Part shown: positions 11,025 through 21,999 of the stretch, in pieces
Layout of the letters: each line of letters begins with the position of its first letter
Numbering within the stretch: position 1 is the stretch's first letter
Notes under the pieces: model-generated
The model's input: only the letters and a program-made list of their open reading frames with translations
What the model was told of the DNA's origin: nothing
Databases searched by the model: none
NCBI GenBank assembly: GCA_963971305.1
Contig: OZ020311.1
Coordinates: 5,704,001-5,768,000 of the forward strand
Source: Arcuatula senhousia
Taxonomy: Eukaryota > Mollusca > Bivalvia > Mytilida > Mytilidae
Reading direction: 5' to 3'
DNA: 64,000 nucleotides
Made by a program: the position numbers and the translations under genes

Positions 11025-11029
11025 AATAA

Positions 11030-12371
11030 CCGAAGAAAGAAATTAATTAAGATAAAAATTTGAAGAAAAAAATAACTTGGTCTGCAGGTCACCTGGCTAT
11101 TTTAAAATTAGTTTTTCTTGTATTCGACTGTGACGAGCATTGAACCTAAAAAGACCATCCGGATTTTAAATTTTTTGTATGTATTATTTAGTACTCAATT
11201 GTTATGAATTCTAGAAAAGTGATAGAGAATGACATTTTGTTTGTTTGTTTGTTTGTTTGTGTTACTATAATTCATTTTAACTTTATTTTTATGAATTACT
11301 TGAAATCGCTAAGTGAGGAAACATTTGGGCTATGGTGAAATTAGAAATGAAAGGGCAGAATACCAAAACAGGAAATAAAAAAGTAGTAAAGTCCTTTAAC
11401 CTCATAAAGGCGGGATAGTGTTTTGGGGGGGGGTAAAATTTATATAGAATGATTTAAAATAAAATCAGACTACGATTTTTTCGAAAAAAAAGACAGGAAA
11501 AAAATTTCCATAGCCTTAATGCATGCATAACATAAATGACACCGTTGATACATATAAAAACAAACTAAATATCATACTTCAAACATAGAATGATACATAT
11601 GTATTAGATGTAAAAATATACCACAATTGTTACATGATTTATCAAATCCCCCCCCCCCCCAAAAAAAAAGATGTTAATAGCAGATGAATCCTCTAGGTTT
11701 TACAACAGTGACATATGCACTCTTTCAGGTTACATACAAGGAAACGGCCTTTGTTATTGTACGAATAAACACTCTATGTGACACGAATTTAATTATACCT
11801 AGTTATTGTTTTAGTTTGTGTAATGATAGAAACCAGGTGCATGTCGCATTAATTAATATTTTTTACAACCTGAAACGTTGAAGAGCGCGATGGCAATTTT
11901 AAAATTTAAGTATGTATAGATTGTATATATATTTTCATAGAACTTCGTTGACTTTTTGTTTCTTATTTGGGAAGAGGGTCTTTTGATGTCATTTTATTGT
12001 CAAAATATTCGCTGACATTAATTAAAGTGCTACATGTAGCACAGGTATTCAGTGGATTTCAAAGAGGGAATAACTCATCGACCCCCCTGTTTATATTTTT
12101 TGTTGTTGCCCAAAACGAGATATTATCACTATGGACATCAATCAAACTATAATTTACGCATTAATTTATAAATCCTACATATTTCATAAATACATAAAGT
12201 ACAGATATAATAATGAAGGAATTTTGCGGAAAAAAATTCCATATTGGGTGTATGCACTCACACGGAAGGTCGTCACGTTTGGTTAATTAAATAAAACAAC
12301 TGACTGTATAATTCCATGAGGTATTTCGAAATATGCCGGATGTAAATTTCCCATTTATTTGAAAATCAATA
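11030..12371. other. Intergenic space between the two head-to-head MOLO1-like genes
   Basis: AT-rich, with a (GTTT)n microsatellite at 11235-11261, a poly-C/poly-A run at 11648-11669 and a G run near 11425. The frames at 11684 and 11967 are not protein-like. A shared promoter region would have to lie here, but I see no convincing TATA/initiator pair. Confidence 0.45.
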
Positions 12372-12422
12372 ATGAAAATGATCATTTTAAATCCATCAGC
12401 AAATGGAGTGTACACGTTAATT

Positions 12423-15400
12423 ATGGCTCATTTGGTAAAAATTGTACTAAGTCTTTTTTGTTTGGCGTTCGTAAAATCTCAGACATGTCCAAAACCAGTG
12501 TGTCCTACGGAATGGTTTGTTAAAGATTTCCCGAACCCTAAATATCAGAGTGGGCAGTGTGGTCGAAACTGTAGCCAATCCAGCTGGGTGTGTGATCCGT
12601 GTCACGTGATAAGTCAGTCTTCAGGTATAGTTAACTTTAATTTTCATTAAAAATAATTATAATAAAATGAATAAAATAATAAAAATATAAATAATAACTG
12701 GGTTTTATGTTATTTTTTCCTTCAAAAACCTATATGTTAATTGCAAGATTTCCGAAGAAAATCATATCCTCTTTTTTTTCAAAAATATATCACTTTATAA
12801 CACTAAAAATCATATCCTCTTGTTAATTAATGGATCGCTGTATATATATATTGTCATGTTTTAAACAATCAATCAATCGATCAATCAATAATGGTGCTTT
12901 CAGACTGATGCTGTACGACCACCAATCGTTTTTAAATTATTATTGTTTCAAACATATGAAAAATTCGGCCCATTGCACAAAAAAGGGGGGTAATTTCTTC
13001 GAAAGACCACTGCGCAAAATAAGGGGGTATTTTCTTCGAAAGACCACAAACACCTGTCCAGAAGGTACAAAGATGATTACACGTCATAGAACCTTTGTAT
13101 AGTTAGATAAATGTAGCCTCAATGAGGGTCGCTACAAAGGTCATACTCCCAAATTGGGAAGGGGTTGATATACATTTAAGGATCAAGCTTGTTTCCCCAT
13201 CCAGGATAAATGAAGCACATTAATTTTAATTATTCCATTGTTATGTAATGTATATTTATTTTTTAGCGGACAGAATTGATAGACAGCTGTTCTCTATTCT
13301 TGCACATGAAACGATATGCAACAAAAGGGAGTCTACTTACAAAATGGCAGTTGCACTTGTCAACAAGATGGCAACAGGGTAAGTGTTGATTTTTTTATGA
13401 ATGAGGTCTAAAGTACTTTGAAGAGCCTGGGCAGTTTCATAATTGGTTTTACGATAGATAAAAGTTACTGGTGTGCTATAGCAGGCAGGAACTCTTCCTG
13501 GGACTTGAGTTCAATCTTGTTACGATTTGTGTTCGCGCTGTTAATTTCCGTTCGGTTGATTTTGTGTTTTGTGTTTCTTCGTGTTGTTCGTGTTTATGTT
13601 TGCCGGTTTTGTCGTTGCCCTTTCGGACTTTTGACACTCCAATGCCCCAGTGATGCCTCTTTGCTTCATCCTTGCATCTGTTTTTTGTTTTGTTTCTTTT
13701 TGTTTGTTTTTCGTTTGGTCTAGAGCGCCTCTGACGAGGCTTGAATAGACGTGACTCCCTTAAAAAGCGTATCAAAATTCGTTGTCTAGCTTAAATTTTG
13801 TTGAAGTTTTGATTTCTATGTTTATTTCAATTAGGTCAAGTACATCCCATGCTGCATCATTTACGAAGTCTTTAAGACTGAGATATGATTTTGGAGACAG
13901 GGATTGTGAAAACAGCATTATTATTTTCTTTTCCGAAGAGGATAGACAGGTAGATATACCCCCTAATTCACAGAGTAATTGGCCATTTTTGTTTGATTGA
14001 ATTGATGAATATTCATTAATATTTAAAACCAAAGCCTCTGGTTCGTTTTTTGTGTCAGAGTAAAGACAGTTATGACTTATTACTGCATACCGTTACTTTG
14101 TATCTGATTTTCATTTTAATCATTGTAGAACTAATCACTTTTGTACATGTGCAAGTATCCTGCGCAAACAATATTCTATGTGTTTTTTTTTAATAATAAA
14201 TAAAATAATATCCCATATAATAAAAATTATGATCTTCAGAACCACATGCATGAAATATATTGTACACACCGGAAGCAGGAATATTACTAGACTAATGACA
14301 ATGCAAAAACCATCTTAAATCTATAGACTACAAAAGTCTTCGCTTTTATTTGTCTAAATATGGGACATCCCGCCTTGGTGTAGTTATGGTTGTCAGTAAT
14401 AGAAAATAATGAGATGTGGAATAAGTGTACGCGACACAGCCCACAATTAAACGGCAATTTAGAAAATCCACAATGGACAACCACCAGCAGCCTTCAACGA
14501 GGTCATTTGGCACTGCTCGCGGTTCTGTGTAACCCCGATAAGGCTTACAAGGTCTGAACATAAGATTCAATAAAATAAGATGGTCACGTATACACGGCAC
14601 AGACTTATTTTCGGATTTCCTTTCTTTAATTACAGATTTATACATCAGTTGGTTCAGAGGCTTACAAGGTTTTAAAATCAGATTGTATACAAGACATTTA
14701 TGAAGATACACGGGATAAATATATGAAGTCAGATCAGTTCGGAGAGGGACTAGTGTACATGATACAGGAGTATAAGTAAGTGGTACAAAATATTAATTGA
14801 ATCAGCGTTGAATCAACCCGGAAAACGAGGAGACATGATCAATTAATGTATATTTCAGTTCAAATGTTCAAAACAAGCATGAAAATAGGTTCTTGTCGAG
14901 ATTTTTTGCATTTTTTTAGATTTAACCTCGTTATAACTTTTTTGTTGAAAAATCTAAAATTTCACGTCAAAACATTTTCAAGATAAAATGCCATAGCAGA
15001 TATGAAACGCTTAATTTTGTTATGATGGTAATGTATATTTTAAAAGAGAAACCTCCTATGAGCAGCAGTTGAATCAAAAGTAATGAAAGAACCCATTCCC
15101 GACAAATGTACATTATTTTTCTATAGAGGCATTTATCCTATTGATTAATTGTGTGTATTTGCATGTGAAAATCTTATCTTTACAGAAACATTTTGCAAGA
15201 GGGTTCATGCAGTGACAACAATCTACTGGTGCTTTGGATCATGCTAGGAGTCATTGGCGGAGTTGGGGTACTCACGGTAGTAATCATTTTTATTTGTCCA
15301 AATAAAAATAGTGGGGGACGAGTTGGGCATACTGGTGGTTTCGGTGGCGGTGGTGGTGGTGGGGGCGGCGGTGGCGGCGGCGGCGGTGGCGGTGGTTGTG

Positions 15401-15429
15401 GTGGAGGAGGAGGCGGTGGAGGTTGTTAA
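12423..15429 (+). CDS. MOLO1-like single-pass membrane protein with TPM-type ectodomain and Gly/Cys tail (5 exons)
   Basis: Exons 12423-12624, 13267-13378, 13835-13949, 14636-14775 and 15186-15429 join in phases 1, 2, 0 and 2 with GT-AG borders, giving 270 residues. The upstream ATG at 12372 is possible, but 12423 gives a classic ~19-residue signal peptide ending before QTCPKPVC. Exon 1 carries DFPNPKYQSGQCGR and SWVCDPCHV; exon 2 carries ADRIDRQL and MAVALVNKM; exon 3 carries YDFGDRDCENSIIIFFSEED; exon 4 carries IYTSVGSEAYKVL. These match, in order, the TPM fold of the MOLO1 family, in which the nematode member modulates levamisole-type acetylcholine receptors. Exon 5 has one membrane span (LLVLWIMLGVIGGVGVLTVV), a short basic stretch and a glycine run with cysteines. 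Topology should be extracellular N-terminus and cytoplasmic Gly tail. Introns contain repeats (13090-13205, 13490-13745 and 14411-14560). Splice sites are inferred by eye; family assignment is from motif recall. Confidence 0.85.
13085..13205 (+). repeat. SINE-body fragment related to 32455-32724
   Basis: TCAATGAGGGTCGCTACAAA with flanking words matches, in the opposite orientation, the body of the tRNA-headed SINE at 32455-32724 (there TCAATGGGGGTCGCTACAAA on the minus strand). It lies in intron 1 of the MOLO1-like gene and lacks the tRNA head. Confidence 0.55.
13490..13745 (+). repeat. Dispersed repeat with GGACTTTTGACACTCC block
   Basis: Second version of the repeat at 9840-10050: GTTTATGTTTGCCGG, TTTTGTCGTTGCCC, GGACTTTTGACACTCC, TGCTTCATCC. 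It sits in intron 2 of the MOLO1-like gene. Frames on both strands here are repeat shadows. Confidence 0.5.
14411..14560 (+). repeat. Copy of the GAGATGTGGAATAAGTGTAC family
   Basis: GAGATGTGGAATAAGTGTAC, then GCGACACAGCCCACAATTAA, ATCCACAATGGACAACCACC and AGCAGCCTTCAACGAGGTCA. Located in intron 3 of the MOLO1-like gene. Together with the 34085 and 53768 copies it defines a conserved head of at least 120 bp. Confidence 0.75.
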
Positions 15430-15640
15430 GGAGGAGCAAAAAAAGTTGGTGAAGGAGATTGCGGCGATGGTGGTGGTGGTGGTGGTGGCGACGGCGGTGG
15501 CGGCGGTGGAGGTGGTTGTGGTGGCGAAGGAGTTGGTGGAGGTTGTTAAGGAGGAGCAAAAAATGTTGGTGAAGGAGATTGCGGCGATGATGGTGGAGAC
15601 TGTGGTATTGTCGATGACGGCAGCGACAGCTGAGGAGTTG
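15410..15640 (+). repeat. 120-bp tandem duplication of the Gly-rich 3' end, each copy with TAA
   Basis: GGAGGTTGTTAAGGAGGAGC occurs at 15418 and again 120 bp later at 15538, followed by nearly identical GTTGGTGAAGGAGATTGCGG. The spacing equals 40 codons, so the stop codon of the MOLO1-like gene is repeated in frame. The reading frame beyond it stays Gly/Asp/Cys-rich to a third stop near 15634. The long frames on the other strand and in other phases (15244-15900 and 15311-15805) are low-complexity shadows of this block. Confidence 0.7.
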
Positions 15641-15839
15641 GTGGAGACTGGGGGCGACTGTGGCATCGATGATGGTTGTGGTTGCGGAGGATGTGATGGA
15701 AGTTTTTTTCGGAAGAGCAAAAGAAAATTAATGGAGGAGAGAGCTGTAGTGGAAATGGTGTCAGTAGATAATAAAGGTAATAACAAAACTACCGAACTTG
15801 AATGATCAATCTCATAGTCCAGAGAAAATGACAAAAACG

Positions 15840-15990
15840 AATCAGTCATACCGGAGAATTGGTGGATCGCAATGGTCCTGACTTGGTACAGGCATTGCAA
15901 ACGAAATGGTGGGTTAAACCAGGTTTTATGGCGCCAAACCTTCCTCTTCTATTGCGATCTTAGGATCCGGTAATGACCATAGAACACAAC
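15840..15990 (+). repeat. Common bivalve repeat fragment (CTTGGTACAGGCATT type)
   Basis: Contains CGCAATGGTCCTGACTTGGT, ACAGGCATTGCAAACGAAAT and GGTGGGTTAAACCAGGTTTT. An inverted relative lies near 32290-32360 (AGTCAGGACCATTGCGAGTT). Class unknown. Confidence 0.5.
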
Positions 15991-16099
15991 ATAGTTGTGA
16001 GACACAATAGGGATATTGCGGTGATCATCTCAGTGCAGCAGACCAGTCAAACACTAATTAAAACAATTAACTATCATATCTTTTAAGTCAATTTTGAAC

Positions 16100-16663
16100 T
16101 TTTCTACTATTGGCTGATAACGAAGAAAGAATTTTTTAGGGATCGTATGAGACGTATTTTCTTATAGCCCTGCTCCAAAAGTCGGTCACGAAGAAATCGG
16201 TGTCTGATAAAAAAATCTGTGAAATTTGTGCAAGCTCTGGCATATCGAATAAGTTGTGAAATATAAACACCGTATGCAGGGGAAGTAGGTATATTGCTCT
16301 GTAGATTAGGAAAATTAATAATTTGAAAATTAAAATCGTCTCGTTTATCGTAAATTTTTGTACTGAGATGACCACCTGGGCCAAATTCGAGGTGCAAATA
16401 CAAGAAAGACGTGAAGCAATTTGATTCGGTGGTCTCTTTAATCTCCAATTCTGGAGGATATATTGAAGGAATCCATCTACCAAATGAAGTGTTATTGACA
16501 GAAAGGACATCATCAATATATATGAATGTAAGATTAAATGACCTTGCCTCTTTCATCTTCTTGTTCTTTACGAGTCCTTGAAGAAATTCAGTCTCGTAAG
16601 AGTATAAAAACAAATCGGCGAGGAGAGGAGCACAGTTTGTGCCCATTGGAATGCCGATTTGTT
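16100..16663 (-). mobile_element. Reverse transcriptase fragment (YIDD type), copy 1
   Basis: The minus-strand frame reads through IGIPMGTNCAPLLADLFLYS, then FIYIDDVLS (the catalytic Asp pair), LEIKETT, TKIYDKRDDFNFQIINFP, SPAYGVYISQLIRYARAC and LLEQGYKK. These blocks are the palm and thumb motifs of an RT family common in molluscs; I think of a Penelope-like or related non-LTR clade, but the clade is uncertain. The homologous part runs from the GIPMG block at about 16660 to 16107, so it lacks the fingers domain. The open frame is extended upstream to 16823 only by chance. It is remarkably open for a truncated copy. It lies between two stretches of Gly/Cys-rich sequence (15430-15640 and 16664-16793). 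Confidence 0.8.
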
Positions 16664-16793
16664 GTAGGGGAGATTGTAAAGGAGGAGAAAATGAAAGATT
16701 GTAAAGGAGGAGAAAATGAAAGAGAATGTGACGAAGGAAGAGAGTGTAACAATGGCAGTGATAGTGAAGTCGATCTGACTGACTGCGTGTGAA
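16664..16793 (+). other. Acidic Cys-containing coding-like tail beyond the RT fragment
   Basis: The plus frame ending at 16792 contains DCKGGENERECDEGRECNNG followed by SDSEVDLTDCV and a stop. A 23-bp direct repeat (ATTGTAAAGGAGGAGAAAAT) lies at its start. The Gly/Cys/Asp content resembles the tail after the MOLO1-like gene, so it may be its former 3' part separated by the RT insertion. There is no splice evidence. Confidence 0.35.
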
Positions 16794-16799
16794 AGGTTG

Positions 16800-17577
16800 T
16801 GCTGGGGGATGTTTGTAGTTCATGATAGAAATTCAGTTAAAATCAACATATCTAAAGAAGTGAAAAAAGGACTAAAACATTTCATCAATTACAATTCTTA
16901 TTATTTATATGATGTTTACTCCTTATGTCAATAGACAATAATATATGTATGATAATTATTTCTTTTTTTTTCTTTAATTGGGCCCATTATAGAGCATTGA
17001 TAACAATCACTTTATAACAATGCAGAACAGTAGATTGTTCATTACAAACATTACAAAGTGTATAAATGGTATTCATACAGTGCAATATTTGTTATTATAA
17101 GTTACCTCTTTAATCAAATAGAACTTGTAAAAATTTGGCTGATTTACGGCTGAAATCATAGTTTTCATTTGCCATTAACCAAAAGAACAAAGGTTATCAA
17201 TGAAGTGAATTTACTTTCAATTGTAAAATGCTCAAAAATTAAATTTTGATCTATAGTATAAAGGACATGTTAATTAAAAGTGAATTTCATCTTCTACAAT
17301 ATATTAAACAGATTCAATTTGTTAATACTTATACGATGTAATTATTTATCTTATTTTGAAATAAAAATGTTTGGTGTCCGTTCATGTTTGCCAATCTCAG
17401 TTCGCAGTCTTTGATTGCTTTATCTACATCTAGTACATGTAGTAATGATTTCTCTTTTTATTAAATCAAAACGTACAAAAGGTAAAAAATACATTTATAA
17501 AAAGGTCTTAAATTTTCCAAAATAACTTGAAGATGTTAAGTTACTGTAATGCCTTTTTACAGATATTAAATGGGAGT
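16800..17577. other. AT-rich intergenic DNA with a retroelement-tail-like block
   Basis: 16960-17060 has TTTAATTGGGCCCATTATAGAGCAT and ACATTACAAA, similar to 46740-46810 (TAAAGGGCCCATTTAGAGCAT). Both probably belong to one dispersed family. No coding frame. Confidence 0.45.
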
Positions 17578-17860
17578 AACTAAGACGTGGAAAAAGTGTT
17601 CGCGACGCAGTTCACTTTAACAAGCAAAAACTTAAAAAGGCCACAATAAAAACTGTCAGCAGAATTTAACGAGACCTACAGGCGCTGCTCGCTGTTTTGC
17701 GTTAAAAACGGGACGTAGAGGAACTCTCTTGAGAACACTCGAAGTAACTAATAGATAGCTGAGAATCATTAAACGACTGGTGTTAAAAATCACACATATC
17801 GGTTGTATTCCAACAATAGGTGATTTGGTAAAGACATTCTTGCGTCCTTTATTCTTATAA
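17578..17860 (+). repeat. Diverged long copy of the GAGATGTGG family
   Basis: Head: AAGACGTGGAAAAAGTGTTC, GCGACGCAG, CGCTGCTCGCTGTTTTGCG. Its second half has AACTCTCTTGAGAACACTCG and TATTCCAACA, which recur at 54215-54320 and, inverted, near 61245-61295. Confidence 0.65.
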
Positions 17861-17879
17861 AATGTACTTTTCACTGAAA

Positions 17880-18605
17880 ATAGATTCTTTCGTTTACTAA
17901 AGTTTCTTGTTCCGTAATTTTAATCCACTCTACTGAATCCTCTGTTCCCTTAAATGAGAATAAGTCCTCGACAAGATTTTAGCTCTATCTGTCCCGGTCG
18001 TGTGCAGCTCGTTTGGTCTCTCCCAATGACATGTTGATCAACCTCAGTTTGCATCAGTTTGCTGTCTTAGTCAAATTGTTAGTGGACGCCATCTCCTGTG
18101 AGTACCAGTTTAGAACAGGATTCCTGACGTTTCTTTATTCTAGTCATAGGATGTGGCTAATTCGTCGCCATTTTCTTTTACTTATTGTATTTGTGCCTGG
18201 TTTTAATAAAACATTTCTAAATTTAGGATTTCCTTATCCTCAAACTCTTAACAGAATTCCACCAGAAAAAAAGCCTTATCCTCGCTATATTACTATTTCC
18301 ACCAATAATATATAGAGAGGGTCAGAATTTTTATATAGACACATGTAAATTAAGAAAAACTATAAAACCCCTGATATAAACGCCTGTGCAAAAATCCTGT
18401 GTTAATTTTGAGAAAATACTTAAATTTGAGGAAATGCTGAAGTTAAACTAGGCCTGATGATGCTTTATGGTATGTCTTTTTCCATAGTGCAGGTTTGATA
18501 TTTCCTCATGCCATCTTTTTTCGGGGGCTGTCTGAAATTTTTGTTTACAAAAACTTAGAGTTCATGTTCGATCTAGTTTGTTTCTTTCCATGCTTCACAT
18601 CCAAA
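17880..18605. other. Unassigned AT-rich DNA
   Basis: The plus-strand frames at 18013-18315 and 18495-18683 are hydrophobic but without recognisable motifs, introns or a family. I treat them as chance. Confidence 0.35.
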
Positions 18606-18609
18606 TTAA

Positions 18610-19377
18610 GGATGTATTCTTCTGAGGGGTCAATTTTTTTCTTAATCAAGTTTTTTCCTAAACCTACATTTTTGAAATGCTAAGACCCTGAGAATATCAA
18701 ATGTACTAAGAAAACAATATGTCCGTGTGCATTTTAGTTCGCTACAGCCATTTAAAAGGGCCTATTTTGACAATTTTCCCAAAATTTTATCATTTTTGGC
18801 CTTTTTTGAGGTAATTTTCTTTTAAAATATCAAGTTTCAAAATCAAGTTTTCTCTCAATGTTTCCATATTGATAGATGCCATGAACCTGAACAAATTTAA
18901 CTTAAAAAAAGTATATGTCCGTGATGATATAAGAAAGTTTAGTCCCAAAAATGTGTCTTTTTAGGTCATTTTCAAGACACCATAAAACCGGTAAAAATCA
19001 AGATTTTTCAAATTTTCTATCATACCAAAACCTCAAAACTCTCCATTTTGTTTGAAATAATTGGACAAATATATCTTTTTGAATTTAGAAAAGAAATTAT
19101 ATGAATGGCATGAATATTTTGTTGGAAAAAATTAATTTTACTACCCCTACCCTGAAATAGGCTAAATTCAGATTGAGATCAATGGTCAAATTTGGTCAAA
19201 AATTAACATGTTGCAAATCTCAAAAACTACTTATCATATCTTCATAATTTTTTGACAAAATTTAGATGGATCATCATTTGATATATATCCACCAAAAGTT
19301 TTCAATTATAAGGCAATGTTTAAAAATTATTCACAAACGAGATTTTAACGAGACTGAAACCTCAGAAGAATACCCCC
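18610..19377. mobile_element. 768-bp TIR element with TTAA target duplication
   Basis: TTAA at 18606-18609 is followed by GGATGTATTCTTCTGAGG. The right end is CCTCAGAAGAATACCCCC followed by TTAA at 19378-19381. The ends are therefore inverted repeats (one gap region) with a 4-bp TTAA duplication, as known for piggyBac and Kolobok elements. The interior is AT-rich with no transposase, so it is a non-autonomous MITE. Confidence 0.75.
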
Positions 19378-19553
19378 TTAATGAGATAAAAATTAAAAAA
19401 ATATTAATCTAATATGTAAAAAGGCACAACGAAAAATCTTTTGATTTTTAAAATTGTAATTCAAAGCAAACATATATGCAGACGATCATTAAGATAGCAT
19501 AACAGATAGTTCACATTGACCTCCTTATCGTTATCTCGGAACTATACTTAACA

Positions 19554-21588
19554 ATGAACTTTCTTGGACTAACACTTCTGGTGTTTCTGTTTTCAAATGT
19601 TGAGTCCGGTGACCAGAGCCCAGACCGGGACAAGAGACTATTGATCAACGACCCGGATGTCTTGCTAGCACAAGTTCATGCTCTGGAAACAAAGCTGCAA
19701 GAGGTGAAGTCCGAGATGTCGCTGATGAGGGTGCAAATTGACCAGCAGAAAGGTATGGTTTCAGGGCGGATCAAACAAAGTGGGTAGGGCTATAAACTGG
19801 CCACTGTGGACGAAAAGGGGGGCGTTTCAGACCGATTTTGCAAAAATAATAAAATAAAATTAATCGACACGAAAATTACAAAGTTTTTAAATTAAGGCAG
19901 ATGAATTACGTTGCTTGAATAATTTGGCCTACTCATACTTTCTTAATTTGTTGAATGTTTTGAAACACAAAAAGTATTTTTGAAGCATATATTTATTCAT
20001 CAATGTTCACGTCGCACCTGTAAGTTTGAGAAGCATATCTGGACGAAAAAGAATCAATATCAGCATGAGGCAATTTTTTTGCGGGAACTTGCCATAGATC
20101 TATCCGCTATTGAGGCACGCTCCGAGCTGTGCTCGCTAATACAATGTATATGCGTTTTTCTGTGATGTAACTGATAATGCTATTCTTTGAAGGATTGCGT
20201 TCTGATAAATTTGTACTGTATTCACAGGCGTTGTATATATTAGATGGGGAAGAAAGGATTGCCCTTCTGTAAATGGCACGGAAATGGTGTACTCGGGTGA
20301 ATTGTATTTTTACACAAATAACTCCAAGCTCCTAACAGTTCCAGTTCCCGTCCGTATCAGTCCGTACACTAATCACTGCTCCAGGCTTTCCGGGCATCTT
20401 TTCAACAACTTCTTTTTGACCCCTACTCTCAAAATTAAAAACCATGAAAAGTACTCACATATACAAAATGCATTGCGCAACCACATTGTTTATAGTATAT
20501 CCTAAATACTTCTACTTTACTTCACATTCAAATAGTGCGTACTCATTTAAACCGGTTTTACCACAAATTGAATTAATTCTTCTAAGAATAAAAAATATTA
20601 CAGAAAACGTGAATTTTTCATGGCTGACTATATGAAAATTTTGTATATTTATTAAACAAAACAAAAAAAAAATATCAAGAATCTTGATGGAATTCATGCA
20701 AGCCTGTAGCAGTGGAATAATCCTGACCTATTTATGTCGGGAAGGATAAGCCTACTGCGAAGGAGTTTGAAATAACACATAAGCATAAGCAACGGAATAC
20801 TAACGATATTCGGCAGATGCCCAAAGTAAAAAAAGAATAAGGCAAAGACACTCCGGATTGAAGATAACAGTGGTACTTAGTAAGTACAGACTTATATAGG
20901 GCGTTGCAACCTTAGAGTCCGGTAGTTACACACACACACACACACGAAAACAACAACAACAACAAAAAACAACACGATAATGAAAAATATATTTTAAAAC
21001 CAGATAATGCACTCAAATATAAAATTGATAGGCTTTTTTAATTGATAATCACAGTTTTTTTCTATGACACTAAATCATACTTTTGATATCCATTAACCCT
21101 TTTCGTTTAAAGGTATCGCGGGAGGAGATAGTTATAATCATCCTGGAGGTGGTGCAGATAACCTCTGCCTACCTCATGATCCGGATCTATCGGACTTATC
21201 AGAACCAATATCGACTGTATCCAACAATTTTGCATATGTCTACGGAGCTGAATACCAGTTTTCGTTTTCTGGCGTCAGAATGGACGATGATATGCCATGT
21301 GCAGCTTGTTTAGACAACAAAGCTACTACAGTGATGACACTCCCGGGAAAATCAGTCTGTCCGACTGGTTGGAGAAAACAATACGACGGACTTCTCTGTA
21401 GCAATCACTATAACTACGCAGGCGCATACGAGTATAGCTGTATAGATGGAAATCCTCAATTTTTTTAAGGGAGGCGAGCGAATAATAATGGCAGAATTTT
21501 TTATCCTACTCTGACATCATGTGGCTCACTGCCATGTCCGCCGTATGAAAATAATAAGTACATGAGATGTTCAGTTTGTACAAGGTAG
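19554..21588 (+). pseudogene. Short-chain collagen C4-like secreted protein, 3 exons, broken by in-frame TAA
   Basis: Exons 19554-19752, 20228-20296 and 21113-21588 join in phases 1 and 1 with GT-AG borders. Exon 1 gives a signal peptide (MNFLGLTLLVFLFSNVES) and a heptad-like coiled coil (LETKLQEVKSEMSLMRVQI). Exon 2 gives VVYIRWGRKDCPSVNGTEMV. Exon 3 gives GGDSYNHPGGGADNLCLPHD, YGAEYQF, MPCAACLDNKATT, CPTGWRKQYDGLLCSNHYNY and YSCIDG. This is the Cys-rich C-terminal domain of bivalve proteins annotated as short-chain collagen C4-like; no Gly-X-Y repeat is present here. A TAA at 21466-21468 interrupts exon 3, yet the same frame continues with NNNGRIFYPT and ends LPCPPYENNKYMRCSVCTR before TAG at 21586. 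The lost 40 residues include four conserved cysteines. Recent pseudogenisation, a segregating null allele or an assembly error in the T run are all possible. Confidence 0.8.
20930..20962 (+). repeat. (CA)n followed by (AAC)n microsatellite
   Basis: ACACACACACACACACAC directly followed by AACAACAACAACAAC, inside intron 2 of the collagen C4-like gene. Confidence 0.8.
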
Positions 21589-21999
21589 TTGAAAGAAACA
21601 AGGCGGATTATTAAAGTTTTTTAGCACTCAGCATTTATTTATAATTCTTGATCACAAGGTTTCAATTGCGTTGCAAACTTTGGCCAACAGGTCTATCTGT
21701 CCGTCCATTTGTTTTGCAATAAGAGTACCTATGTTTTTGTAATATGAAATTCTGAAGCAATCACATACCTTTGTTCAAATTTTCTTGCGATTCTTGTACA
21801 AATTTAGAACATGGTACAAAAAGAAGTACTCCAAAAAATTGTCCGGCAATATAAGGAAGCCAAATAGAAAGTAGAAATAAATGCCAACAAAGGTAACATT
21901 TTTACCACCAAAAAATGATTATTTTTAACGGGAAAAGATTAAGTCTATCAGACAAATCGAAAAAAACCTAAATAAAAAGATAGTTTTCGAGATTAATGT

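Noticed and set aside
15311..15805. 164-codon plus-strand frame rich in Val/Ala/Glu
   Set aside because: It is an out-of-phase reading of the GGT/GGC repeat that encodes the Gly tail of the MOLO1-like gene, and it starts inside that exon.
15244..15900. 218-codon minus-strand Ser/Thr/Ala-rich frame
   Set aside because: Antisense shadow of the same low-complexity repeat. It overlaps the verified exon 5 and has no homology-like motifs.
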